Origin: Isoperla grammatica
Lineage: Eukaryota > Arthropoda > Insecta > Plecoptera > Perlodidae
Direction of reading: 5' to 3'
Assembly: GCA_945910005.1 (NCBI GenBank)
Contig: OX246747.1
Coordinates: forward strand, 18,005,010-18,069,009
DNA length: 64,000 bases
The notes under the pieces are model-generated. The model was given only the letters and a program-made list of their open reading frames with translations, did no database searches and was not told the origin of the DNA. The translations under genes and the position numbers were made by a program. Below, piece after piece: positions 41,687 through 53,379 of the stretch (position 1 is its first letter; each line of letters starts with the position of its first letter).

Positions 41687-41940
41687 TACGAAAACGTTTT
41701 TACGGTGAAACCAATCCAACTTTTATTTTCATAAAATAACTGTCAACATTTCGACGACTGTAGAGTCGTCAGGTGTTTCGCTGTAGCAGTGATTTTGATT
41801 TTGTATGCTTAGTGTTTTGGGTTGTTGTGGTTTTTTATTTGTTTGTATATGTCTTGAAAAGGAGAGTCGTCGAAACGTTGACAATTATTTTATGAAAATA
41901 AATATTGGATTGGTTTCAACGTAAAAATGTTTTCGTACGT
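41687..41940. repeat. Foldback element (unit 1 copy)
   Basis: Inverted arms of about 75 bp: tacgaaaacgtttttacggt ... and its complement ending acgtaaaaatgttttcgta, with the inner cgtcgaaacgttgac/gtcaacatttcgacg pair. The gacgtttcga-type words suggest a Penelope terminal repeat. The copy in unit 2 is at about 45029-45283. Confidence 0.8.
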
Positions 41941-41998
41941 ACATTTCTAGTACATTTTTCAACCAACAAAATCTTAGAAATCATATACATCATATATT

Positions 41999-42007
41999 AT
42001 ATTATTA

Positions 42008-42075
<68 letters not shown>

Positions 42076-42222
42076 ATCATCATTATCATTATCATTTTTA
42101 TGTTGCAATACATACAAACTCGGTCAAAGCCGGCATAAACATGTTGTACGGACACAAATGTCGAGTATTTCCATGTGTTTACCTTATTAAAATCTACTTG
42201 GGACTACTTAATATATCATTGC

Positions 42223-42262
<40 letters not shown>

Positions 42263-42305
42263 GTTATTATTATTATTTTTATTATAAGTATTATTATTAT
42301 TAATG

Positions 42306-42373
<68 letters not shown>

Positions 42374-42375
42374 AT
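41999..42375. repeat. (TTA)n microsatellites
   Basis: Long ATT runs interrupted by a 150-bp unique segment. They produce long artificial Ile or Asn frames. The corresponding array in unit 2 is at about 45340-45495. Confidence 0.95.
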
Positions 42376-43675
42376 TATTACTATGATTTTTTTTAGTGCC
42401 TCTGCAGTATTTGTGTATTTGGATATCATGGATGTCATGTGGTGGTTTTTCATCATCATCAGCATCATCATCATTAGCCATGTTTACATGCAGTATTGAG
42501 TATTGGAATTGTATTGTATTAAATCCGTTGTTTTCATCGTAGAGAAAAAACTCAAAAAGTCTATGATCAACACTTAGCCACGAACAATATGCGGCAACGA
42601 AACTAATATGATTCACGAAAAACGTGTTGTAAATAAAGTACCTAGCAAGACAAAAGAAAAGGTTTGAATTGTTCTGAGCCCGGCCGTGACTAGCCAGCGA
42701 GTAGTCGGGATAAGGACGGGCAGCAGTTCGAGACTGTGACAATAGGCACCTCCGCGGGGGCTCTCCATTCATTCCTTGGGCCGACTTGGCCAAACGACTA
42801 CGCGTCTGAACGGAACGGAACAGCAGCCGAGACCTTCCCTTGCCGACGTCTCGAGTAGAACTATCCCCACCACCACGCAGTAACATTTCCCCTCCGCTCA
42901 GAAGTGATTTTCAGAGGCATCTAGCGGGTGAAGGTAAATTATAGCTAGACTATACCTCCACGTTAATACCTATTTAGGCCTAGAGGTCTAATGCCAGAGG
43001 AAATTTCATGATATCATCTTGTCAGCACTGTGAGTTGCTCATAAAATATTCTGTAACTTACACAGTAGCCATTCAAAGTAAAAAATATTGCAACTTGTTG
43101 CCTGCTAGAAAAATAAAGTTATACAGTACAACCTTGTTATTACTAGGGATGTCAAACGATATGAAATTCCATATCGATAATCGCAAAAAAAATTTTTAAA
43201 AATCGCGATATATCGTGATAATATCGCCATCAAAAAATATCGCGGCGATATTGCCTATTTAAATTAATATCGGGAATATCGTCACGATAATAGGCCTATT
43301 ATGGGCCTATATAGTCAATAGGTATGGGTACATTGAGTATTCATTACTTTTTTAAAGTTTGTCTTATCGTCATCGACTTATTTTCGAGCGTAATGAAGCG
43401 CAAGAGTGGCTTGTGCGCTCCGAGCGTTGTTGGCGCTGCCTGATGAGTGGAAGGGGAGGGGGGGGGGGGGGGTTCAATTCGTCCGAGCCGGCCGGTCTAG
43501 CGGCCGACCGGCCTCACCGCGATCACGCGTCGCGGCCAACGAAGCTTCTACAGCAGGGCCTGTCAAAACACATCGCTCGGCAACTGAGAACGACACAATA
43601 CGCACGTGCTAGGGATAATGGGCCCGGTCAGACGGGCGGGCGCTGGCACGGTCGGCGGTTGTATGGTACAGGGTA

Positions 43676-45368
43676 CTGGTACAGGGTTGTATGTGTAACC
43701 AAATTACTATATCAGCGATTGGAATATGACCGTTACCTCCAGTATTTGACACTCCGATACGCTCCGAACAACAGCAGATTGATTATCATATAAATGTAAA
43801 CTTATTGCGTATACATCAATGGTTCATGCTTACTTATAGTTTGATCTGATGGACATTTTATGAATGTTCGTAGGTTGTATACTAAAGAAACACGACGTAT
43901 TGTAATATATTTGTAAATTGTATACAATTTATGTCGACAAGTTTATGTCTACTTTTGTAAACTGCAATCGCCTATTCATAATCATTGATTTATATGACGT
44001 ATAAGTACAAGGTATTATTATTATTATTATCATTTTATTGTTGCAATTTTGCAATACATAGAAACTCGGTCAAAATCGGCGTAACCATGTTGTACAGACA
44101 TAAATGTCACGTATTTCCATGTGTTTACCTTATTAAGCGAGCGAAGCGAGCGTTTCCACTTGACTCTTATGGCACTTCATTCTGTTTTTTTTTTGTTTGT
44201 TTTTTTTTTTTGTTTTTTTTTTTTTTTTTTGTTTTTATGTCTGTCGATAGCGGTCGAACGGAAAGTCCGATCAACTTGAAATTTGGACCATCCACAAGCT
44301 TCGATGTGGATTGAAGGTGTATAGTTTTGAGGCAAAATCGTTCGAAAAGTTACAAAGTTACACCATAGTTACTGCAAAATATTTTTCTGAAACAAAATGG
44401 CGGCAAAATGTGAGATAGCCAGATTTTTCTACAGATTTTTCCGGTCACGAATATGTTAATGTTATGGCGATCTGATAAATATTGGCAAAGTTACACGAAA
44501 GTTACTCGAAAATATTTTTCTAAAACGCAGTAACGGCAAAATGTGAGGTGGCTATCTTATAGTAAATTTTTGTCCGGTCACGAATATACTAATGTAAACG
44601 CGATCCAATACGTATTAGAGGCAGAAATTACATTTCTATTGCTGTCAATAAGTGTTAGTAACGGTGGCGGACCGCGGCGAAAACATGACAGCAAAAATTC
44701 TTAGCAACGCACATTGCACTGCATCCAACAATGTCGGGAAGTATAATAGCTATGGAAATTAGAAAAAATTTTGCAATGCGCATTCTTGAATTGTTGTTAA
44801 TTGTTGTTTGTATTAGCATTGAAGTCTTTTCGCCAGAAAGTTCGTAGATATTGACGCGCTCGCTTATCAACGCGTCAAACAGAGCGTTTTCCTAGTTAAA
44901 GTCTACTTAGAACTAATTAAATATATCATTTCATTGTCCATTTTATTTCTCCAAAACAACTGTGGATGCTATGTACGGTCGTGGCCGATTTCTACTCATC
45001 CCAGCATTATTTATAATATACTATGTATAGTACGAAAACGTTTTTAAGGTGAAACCAATCCAACTTTTATTTTCATAAAATAACTGTCAACATTTCGACG
45101 ACTGTAGAGTCGTCAGGTGTTTCGCTGTAGCAGTGATTTTGATTTTGTATGCTTAGTGTTTTGGGTTGTTGTGGTTTTTTATTTGTTTGTGTATGTCTTG
45201 AAAAGGAGAGTCGTCGAAACGTTGACAATTATTTTATGAAAATAAATATTGGATTGGTTTCAACGTAAAAATGTTTTCGTACTAACATTTCTAGTACATT
45301 TTTCAACCAACAAAATCTTAGATATCATATACATCATATATATTATATTATTATTGTTATTATTATTA

Positions 45369-45406
<38 letters not shown>

Positions 45407-45434
45407 TTTATTCTAAGTATTATTATTATTAATG

Positions 45435-45493
<59 letters not shown>

Positions 45494-46785
45494 ATTATTA
45501 CTATGATTTTTTTTAGTGCCTTTGCAGTATTTGTGTATTTGGATATCATGGATGTCATGTGGTGGTTTTTCCCCCATCATCATCAGCATCATCATCATTA
45601 GCCATGTTTACATGCAGTATTGAGTATTGGAATTGTATTGTATTAAATCCGTTGTTTTCATCGTAGAGAAAAAACTCAAAAAGTCTATGATCAACACTTA
45701 GCCACGAACAATATGCGGCAACGAAACTAATATGATTCACGAAAAACGTGTTGTAAATAAAGTACCTAGCAAGACAAAAGAAAGGGTTTGAATTGTTCTG
45801 CGCCCGGCCGTGACTAGCCAGCGAGTAGTCGGGATAAGGACGGGCAGCAGTTCGAGACTGTGACAATAGGCACCTCCGCGGGGGCTCTCCATTCATTCCT
45901 TGGGCCGACTTGGCCAAACGACTACGCGTCTGAACGGAACGGAACAGCAGCCGAGACCTTCCCTTGCCGACGTCTCGAGTAGAACTATCCCCACCACCAC
46001 GCAGTAACATTTCCCCTCCGCTCAGAAGTGATTTTCAGAGGCATCTAGCGGGTGAAGGTAAATTATAGCTAGACTATACCTCCACGTTAATACCTATTTA
46101 GGCCTAGAGGTCTAATGCCAGAGGAAATTTCATGATATCATCTTGTCAGCACTGTGAGTTGCTCATAAAATATTCTGTAACTTACACAGTAGCCATTCAA
46201 AGTAAAAAATATTGCAACTTGTTGCCTGCTAGAAAAATAAAGTTATACAGTACAACCTTGTTATTACTAGGGATGTCAAACGATATGAAATTCCATATCG
46301 ATAATCGCAAAAAAAAATTTTAAAAGTCGCGATATATCGTGATAATATCGCCATCAAAAAATATCGCGGCGATATTGCCTATTTAAATTAATATCGGGAA
46401 TATCGTCACGATAATAGGCCTATTATGGGCCTATATAGTCAATAGGTATGGGTACATTGAGTATTCATTACTTTTTTAAAGTTTGTCTTATCGTCATCGA
46501 CTTATTTTCGAGCGTAATGAAGCGCAAGAGTGGCTTGTGCGCTCCGAGCGTTGTTGGCGCTGGCTGATGAGTGGAAGGGGAGGGGGGGGGGGGGGGGGGT
46601 TCAATTCGTCCGATCCGGCCGGTCTGCGGCCGACCGGCCTCACCGCGATCACGCGTCGCGGCCAACGAAGCTTCTACAGCAGGGCCTGTCAAAACACATC
46701 GCTCGGCAACTGAGAACGACACAATACGCACGTGCTAGGGATAATGGGCCCGGTCAGACGGGCGGGCGCTGGCACGGTCGGCGGG
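43676..46785. repeat. Segmental tandem duplication, unit 2
   Basis: Second copy of 41095-43657. It differs by a 759-bp insertion (44137-44895) flanked by TTAA, by lacking the internal partial repeat of unit 1, and by single changes. It continues into the complete hAT-type element 46268-47095, of which unit 1 has only the left part, so the duplication happened after that hAT insertion. Confidence 0.92.
44137..44895. mobile_element. 759-bp insertion present only in unit 2, flanked by TTAA
   Basis: Unit 1 reads cttattaaagtctac at this point. Unit 2 has the same sequence interrupted, with TTAA at 44133-44136 and 44896-44899. The left end is gcgagcgaagcgagcg. An inverted partner cgctcgctta lies at about 44857, about 30 bp inside the right end, so the terminal repeats are not simple. 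It includes a T-rich tract (44187-44236) and acggaaagtccgatcaactt. TTAA duplication would fit piggyBac- or Kolobok-like movement. No transposase frame is present. Confidence 0.65.
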
Positions 46786-47095
46786 TTGATGGGTTGGGTC
46801 GGGGGGGGGGGGGGGAGGTTAGGGTAGTGTCGTAAAGCGATCTTGCGCGGCTGTGTAAGCCCTTTGATGGCGGACCGCCCGAAGTATATTATTTACTGAA
46901 AGGTAAAGCTAAAGCTATGAGGGCGCTCGACGGGCACACAAATTCAAATATAATATCAAGTCATTGCCGATTATCGGCATATCGCACAGAATTACATATC
47001 GTACGATTATCGCGATATGACCAGCCATATGGGGATATTATCTATAATCGATATTACCGATATTTATCGATATACGATTATCGTTGACATCCCTA
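46268..47095. mobile_element. hAT-type non-autonomous element, subterminal ATCGAT/GATATC type
   Basis: Terminal repeats TAGGGATGTCAA...TTGACATCCCTA with an exact 8-bp target duplication GTTATTAC (46260-46267 and 47096-47103). Both ends are rich in GATATCG and ATCGATA words. There is no transposase frame; it contains a poly-G tract (about 46577-46599). Confidence 0.92.
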
Positions 47096-47103
47096 GTTAT
47101 TAC

Positions 47104-48954
47104 GTCATCCGATACAAGATCATTCGCATTATCACGTTGTTTTGATAAAGTCCCGGCGAAACCCCATAAGACGCAATGTTAATTTTCTCTAAATAATACG
47201 TCGCCTGATATAACGTCGAATGCGATAGCACGTCCCTAAATTAACGTCCCTACATTAGTAAAACAATTGATATAACGTCGTTTCAGATAACATTCCTGTT
47301 ACCTAGTGATAACATTGATTAACTGAAAACCGGTTTTCATAAAAACCGGTTTTGATTTTTAGATTCGGTTCTACTTTTTTGCGCGGCGTGTGCTTCACCC
47401 TCCCCAAGAGCCACGCCTCTGACAGGCGGTCGGGCGGGCATATATATTATTTGTATCCCAATAGGTAGAGCCCTACAGAAATGGTTTTATTTTTTCAAAA
47501 TGTAAATTTTGCATTTTGGTGGTTATTTTTATAAGGTGCATAACAAGCAAAAAACAAACATTATAGGCATATAATCAATTTAGGAATATCACTCAAATAA
47601 AGACGAGTCATTCGTGTGTATTTCAGTGCTTCTTATCTACTTCTCGATCTATGAAGACACTAAAGAAGAGGCAGGTACAACAAAAACTTGGTGGAATGAG
47701 ATAAAAATAGGGCCAGACAAAAAGTGGTCTCGTAAAACAGCTACAGCCCAATCCCGCCTTACAACTGGACATGATGTTCTTCAACACCATTGAACCGTTT
47801 TAACATTACGACTGAACCGGCCATCTGCAAATTATGTAATTTTGAACCCTAAGACAGAGCACACCTTTTTAAGTGTGCCGCACTTCAGAGTGACATTGAC
47901 TCTGGGGGTCTATGGGTAGGTCAGAAAAAGAAGCCATTTTATATTGGATAGCGAGGAACAAGAATGGCTGAGGAAGCTCTGCATAGGTAAAAAAAAAAAA
48001 AAACTTCCTTTATATTTAAATTCCTCGGCACATTTTTTCTTACACTAACACTTATTTGGGTGATATTTAACACATTTTCGTTATTTCAGTCTTATTTCGC
48101 AAACACACAGATACTTCGTGGATTTCGTGGTAAAAGCTCCAAATCCCGTTATTTCGCGATTGAAAATTGGCATAATTAGCCTGCTGACATGACGTCGTGT
48201 CTACAATTATCATTTTTAGGGGTAAAGGATGTAACAAAATAGCCCTCCTGATGCTCGTTTACTTTATTCAGACTGGCTAGTTAATGATGTTTAGTAATTT
48301 GTTAATTTACTTTATTAAATTTGATCTGGACTAATATTTCTTAATGAACATGTTAATAGTTGATAAATTAATGCATAATACAATAATGAACATTTAAAAT
48401 TAGTGCTATTTTCAAAACTAGACTGCACCTGTGCTCTCTATTAGCAATTATCATCATCTTCAAGATCGGTAACCACGTCATTTACTTTACAAGTTGTCGT
48501 CCCGACACCTGGCACCATCTAGCGGACAAAACCATAAGTCTTCCAAGGCCACCAGAGTGGGGCGATATTTTGCTACGACGCAGTTCCAAGGGAGCGTACG
48601 TGATGGCCCGGGGCTTGGAATCTTCCGGAAATTTCGATGCGCGGTTGAGAGCCTGCGAAGCGGACCGAGCAGAGTAGTGAGCTTCACGTCGTCGCAAGGG
48701 TCGGACCAGTAATACTCCAGCGCAGCCATAACTAGGTAAACGTTGTGGTTATCTTCAAAACAGAAAGCCTAGGGTAGATCACTACACCTACAAGAAGTAT
48801 TTTCTGCCTGAAGAGCACATATTTTAACGCAAATGTATTTAAAATCATCAAGTTAGTCGACCACGTCCGCGGACTAGGACAGGCCGCCCGTCTTCGCCGC
48901 CCAAGCTTCAATGGACTTCCAAGAGGTTCCATGACCTTCTAGACCTTCCAGAAC
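47104..48954. other. Long stretch without a recognised gene
   Basis: Words such as ccggttttcataaaaaccgg at about 47332-47352 resemble the subterminal palindromes of the neighbouring hAT elements, so decayed copies may be present. A minus frame of 80 codons at 48729-48487 opens with ATG but matches nothing. No exon is called. Confidence 0.35.
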
Positions 48955-48962
48955 ATCATCAC

Positions 48963-50098
48963 TAGGGATGTCAATGGGTACCCGGGTACCTGTTACCCGC
49001 CCGGTACACACGGGTACGGTTCCAACTTTTCAATACCCGTTATCCGGTACTGCCCGTTCCCTTCTTCTGTTAAAATGAAATCAATTCAACATTGCGATAT
49101 TTCCCTACTGGCGTCTTTGTGCTAGCGTACGAGCCGCGCTTTGCAATTTGCCGGCATTTAACTTGACACCCTCCTCCCCCCCTCGCCTAGATTAGTTATC
49201 GTCGCAAAAAAAATGAGACGTAAAGCCCAATTAGTATCATCTTCTGTAGGCCTATGGAAGAATGCTGCGGAACGGTTGCGAGTCCGAGGGAGCGCACCCG
49301 CCCGTCGTAGCTTTACCGCAATCATGTTCTCGTGAACGAGCTCGGACTATGACGTCATTGCTTTGACGCAGCCGACCACCGCCTACCGTAGCGGAGACGC
49401 AAGCTTTGAAGCTTTGTTGAATCATGGAGTTGTATCTTAGGTAGGGATGACTTCGGATATCCGGAAACCGGTTCGGAACCGGTTCCCAATTGCAATCCTG
49501 TTCCATTTTTTGGAACCGGTTCTATTTTTTTCGAAGTCTGTCGGTACAACACTGGTAAAAGCGCGCAGCGAGCCACCACAATCGTCGCCGCCGGTGTCGT
49601 CTGCTAATGTAGGCTGACCGGTTGACCCACCCCTACTGCACGCCAGTAGCTCTTTGTCTTTCGTGCCGCAAACAACGTGAGTGATTAGTTGACACTTGAC
49701 AATGAGTGCTTCAAGTAGGGCCTATGATAAACGAAGGGAAATCCACTATGCTTAGTGTCACATAAATATTATGTGATATAAACAAAATTAAAATGTTCAA
49801 GAACCGGTTCTGAACCGGATCCGGCGCGGGAGGATCCGGTTCCGAATTATTAGATCCGAAGTCATGCCTAATCTTAGGTACTATTATAAATCCATGGTTG
49901 AATACTTCCGCGATCGTTTTCATCGAAGACAATGCAACCTGAGACCGTCTAACAAAATAATGTCTTTTTCCACAACTTTGCGAATCATTTGACACCCATG
50001 ACGATAAAATGCATATTTAGTATTATTTACTACCCGGGTAGTCTGGGTACGGCGCGAGGGTACCCGGGTACAACTATTTCCGGGTATTGACATCCGTA
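48963..50098. mobile_element. hAT-type element, subterminal ACCCGGGT type, hosting a nested copy
   Basis: Ends TAGGGATGTCAATGGG and CCGGGTATTGACATCCGTA, with 8-bp target duplication ATCATCAC (48955-48962 and 50099-50106). Both ends carry ACCCGGGTAC words. The interior is related, in inverted order, to that of 51004-51615. It has a further hAT-type element at 49442-49870 inside it and a fragment of the SINE-like 3' end at about 49185-49235. Confidence 0.92.
49442..49870. mobile_element. hAT-type element, subterminal CCGGAACCGGTT type, nested
   Basis: Ends TAGGGATGACTTCGG and CCGAAGTCATGCCTA, with 8-bp target duplication ATCTTAGG (49434-49441 and 49871-49878). Subterminal words are ggaaccggttc/gaaccggttc. 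No coding capacity. Confidence 0.92.
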
Positions 50099-50235
50099 AT
50101 CATCACGTAAATATGCGATAACATTCAACCAACAAATCAAGTTCAATAATATCAATTAATCATGTGCCAGTGAACTTATTTAATATTTAAAGGCCTTTTT
50201 GCAAAATATTTTGGTACCAATAATTCAATAAACAA

Positions 50236-50927
50236 TAGGGATGACGAAACCCGACTTTTTTACGACCCGGGTACCCGTTCACTATACCCGCGGGTTACCC
50301 GGGTAGGCCTAGGCCTAATTAAACAAAAAAAATCGTGTGGGGTGTCAAATCAACCGCTCAATATCGCTCTCGTCGAAAATAACACCACAAATAGTGTATT
50401 GTAGTAGCAGGGATTAGGATGTTTCATTATATTTTGTGATGAAAAGTTGAACACCCATGACAAGAGAAAGTTACAACAGCGCGGGGGGTCGAGGATCGGA
50501 GCGGGATGAAACATAATGCGCCACAGCTGCCACTCAAGCTCAAGGCCACAGGCAGACCGGCCCGTTGAAGTGTCAAATGGTTGTGTGCTTTGGGAGGGAG
50601 AAAGGGGGGGGGGGTGTAGGGTAGCAGTTCATGCTAAAAGATTGCCGGCGGCCAGGCTTACATGAACAGGGAATCGGGCGGCATGAACAAAAGAAACTAT
50701 CAAAGTGGACAGTTTATTTATAGACGCGATTCTATTTCTTAGGGAAATACCGCCAAGCACAAAAATAAAATACGTAATGACAGATGAATCAGTTCAAATT
50801 CAAAACATTTAGCTAATTCGCGGTTCTCAATTTCAGGAACCGGGTTTTGTCGGGTAAACGGGTAGAGAAAACACAAACCCGTACCCGACTTTGTCGGGCG
50901 GGTATCGGGTACCCGTCGTCTTCCCTA
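50236..50927. mobile_element. hAT-type element, subterminal ACCCGGGTACCC type
   Basis: Ends TAGGGATGACGAAACCCG and ACCCGTCGTCTTCCCTA, with 8-bp target duplication ATAAACAA (50228-50235 and 50928-50935). No transposase frame. Confidence 0.92.
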
Positions 50928-51003
50928 ATAAACAACTAGGCCTAGATGAACTATCAATAGACAAATAATATTTGGATCCATTAATAATTACAAACATTCT
51001 TAT

Positions 51004-51615
51004 TAGGGATGTCAATACCCGGAAATATTTGTACCCGGGTAGTAAATAATACTAAATACGCGTTTTATCGTCATGGGTGTCAAATGATTCGCAAAGTTGT
51101 AAAAAGAGACATTATATTGTTAAACGGCATCAGGTTGCATTGTCTTCGATGCAAAACGATCGCGAAAGTATACAACAAAGCTTCAAAGCTTGCCTCTCCG
51201 CTACGGTAGGCGGTGGTCGGCCGCGTTAAAGCGATGACGTCATAGTCCGAGCTCGAACACGAGACCATGATCGCGGTAAAGCTACGACGGGCAGCGGGTG
51301 CGCTCCCTCGGACTCGCAACCGTTCCGCAGCATTCTTCCATAGGCCTACAGAAGATGATACTAATTGGGCTTTAGGTCTCATTCGTCAGCGGCGCTGTTG
51401 AGGGGAGGGGGGGGGGGGTCAAGTTAAATGCCGGCAAATTGAAAAGAGCGGCTCGTACGCTCGCACAAAGACGCCAGTAGGGAAATATCGCAATGTTGAA
51501 TTAATTTCGTTTTGAACAGAAGAAGGGAGCGGGTAGTACCGGGTAACGGGTATTGAAAAGTTGGAACCGTACCCGTGTGTACCGGGCGGGTAACGGGTAC
51601 CCGTTGACATCCCTA
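51004..51615. mobile_element. hAT-type element, subterminal ACCCGGGT type
   Basis: Ends TAGGGATGTCAATACCCGG and GTACCCGTTGACATCCCTA, with 8-bp target duplication ATTCTTAT (50996-51003 and 51616-51623). The interior matches 48963-50098 in inverted orientation, including an SINE-like 3' fragment. Confidence 0.92.
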
Positions 51616-51810
51616 ATTCTTATCTTCTTTCATTAATTGTAAAATGCCGTAAACAAGTAAATTCACCTTGTGATTTTTAAATATGTTTGTTGATGTTACC
51701 CTGATTCCCTAAACTGCCTAACATTCCAGATTTCTTCACCTAAAGTAGGCTAAGTACATTTAATTATAAAATTTAATAAGTAATTATAATTAAAGATAAG
51801 AGTTCCTTGT

Positions 51811-52180
51811 GATCCAGGCCATTTTGGATTTGACCTCGGACAAATTGCAACATTAGTGTTTTTGGTATCACTTTCTTCAGAAAAACATCCTCTTTAACAT
51901 AGTCAAAATCCGCAAAAATCCGACGACTAGGATTTTTTTGATGGAGCTTTAATTAAAATTAAAATTATAATTACACTTCAAAATTTTAAATGTACCCAAA
52001 CTAGTCGAGTTTGGATTCAAATGAATGCTTATTGCTGCAGGTTGACATTTATGATGATTATCGACTTCATTGTATCACACAGGGGTCATAAGAGGTCATT
52101 AATAAGTTACAAATTATTAATAAGATCCTACAAGGAATACATTTTAAATTGTTAAATTAAGGTAACGGCGTATCAATTTA
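51811..52180. repeat. Left arm of a 0.37-kb inverted repeat (2.2-kb spacer)
   Basis: It contains gatccaggccattt, tttgcggattttgac-type words and ctgcaggttgacatttatga. It is the diverged reverse complement of 54390-54769 (roughly nine of ten bases by eye). It could be a long terminal inverted repeat of an old DNA element or two copies of one repeat. Confidence 0.82.
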
Positions 52181-53106
52181 AAAAAAAAAGTTTTTGTCCG
52201 TATTATTAATGATTCCCTCCTTACACGATAGGTAGATAGATAGATAGATATTTTTGTTCCCCACAATAAACTGTGCATGACAACATTAAAATATTAATTA
52301 ATAAAGTTACAATATTTGACAAGTTTGTGTACCACCGGGCATTATCTGGAGCTGATGCTAATCACACAAGTATAATTTTCCCTTCTTTATAACCCATATA
52401 TATTGAATAGGATTCAGGTCTACTCCTTTCCACGCATTTATTTGATTGTGCACGCTTACGCTGTGGTACCTATTTAATAGCTCCTGAAGTTGGTGGACGA
52501 TGTTCAGCCCTAACAAACGTGTTCCTGACGCAGTCTTTCCCGTAAACCATCGGTAGCGAAGATTTTCAAGGTTTTCAGTTTTCTTTCCGCTATGCACGCT
52601 TACCACTGCCTTCTTCCCCCCCCCCCCCCCCCCCTCTAGGGTTGGCTACATAGCTCATACATAAAACAGATTAAATACCATCTTCTTCAGCTTTGGCTGC
52701 TAATAAACCTTTGAAACAAAACCCAAGGATCAATTTAGATTACGTCGTCACCGATCTTCATGTGAACCATATCCAAAAAAGTATTTCCTTTTAAAGTGAC
52801 CTTTGACACATTTTCTCCTGTCATGAATTAATCAAGTATGGGCAACCGTGTACGAACACTGTTACTTTCGTCCATGTTGACACTAACATCTGCTACTTGG
52901 CCCGTTTTTAAGCTTCATAGGGATAAGTATATCCTTGAATGGATCCATGTGATTAAAGAAACAAAGGATTGTTATGCTATCTTTTCGTCTCTTTCTTGTC
53001 TCTCATTCGATGAGTCAATGTGTTGCTCACTTAGTCTTATATGATATCCGAGTGGTTTTTTTGCATATCTCTGTTTACATCGGTGCATTTAGGCATTACA
53101 TATACA
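52181..53106. other. Unassigned stretch with (GATA)n and poly-C
   Basis: A short GATA run is near 52230 and a poly-C run near 52617-52634. No gene is recognised. Confidence 0.35.
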
Positions 53107-53379
53107 CAGGGACTGTTACCTTATCGTGGCAGGCAGATGTGTGTGCTTTGTTAATCCCGAGACCTAAACCGGCGGAAGCATATGCTTCTGGTAGGACCAC
53201 CCTAGCCGAACAGATCGAGGAGAAGCCAGACGAAATGTAGTCCACACCGTCCCTTTTTCTCATCGCCCTCCTACTGCCCCTTTCCTCCACATCTTCCTCT
53301 CTATATTTCACCCACTTATCGTCTCCGTCAGCCAAGTTGCAAAAATATGGGACGTAAAACCCAAATATCATCATCATTT
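53107..53379 (+). mobile_element. Diverged SINE-like copy (copy j, short 3' subfamily)
   Basis: Recognisable throughout (ccttatcgtggcaggcag, ggcggaagcatatgcttctg, tatgggacgtaaaaccc) but the first P1 strand is lost or mutated (starts cagggactg). It is the oldest-looking copy in the window and the tail is (ATC)n. Confidence 0.75.

Larger units (their letters stand above)
41095..43657. repeat. Segmental tandem duplication, unit 1
   Basis: Starts ctggtacagggttgtatgtg and is repeated from 43676. It contains a Penelope-like foldback (41687-41940), TTA microsatellites (about 42000-42075 and 42300-42372), an internal partial repeat (42095-42230 resembles 41455-41590) and the left 514 bp of a TAGGGATG hAT-type element (from 43144). 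Identity with unit 2 is very high outside microsatellites. Confidence 0.92.

Noticed and set aside
41905..42474. Long Ile- or Asn-rich frames
   Set aside because: They are translations of (TTA)n microsatellites.
42478..42886. Open frame containing GGGDSSTRDVGKGRSR, present in both duplication units
   Set aside because: The two copies come from one recent duplication, so conservation is no evidence of coding. There is no domain or splice support.
48487..48729. 80-codon minus frame opening MAALEYYWSDPCDDVKL
   Set aside because: Composition is acceptable, but there is no domain, no convincing splice signal and no second copy. Too weak to call.
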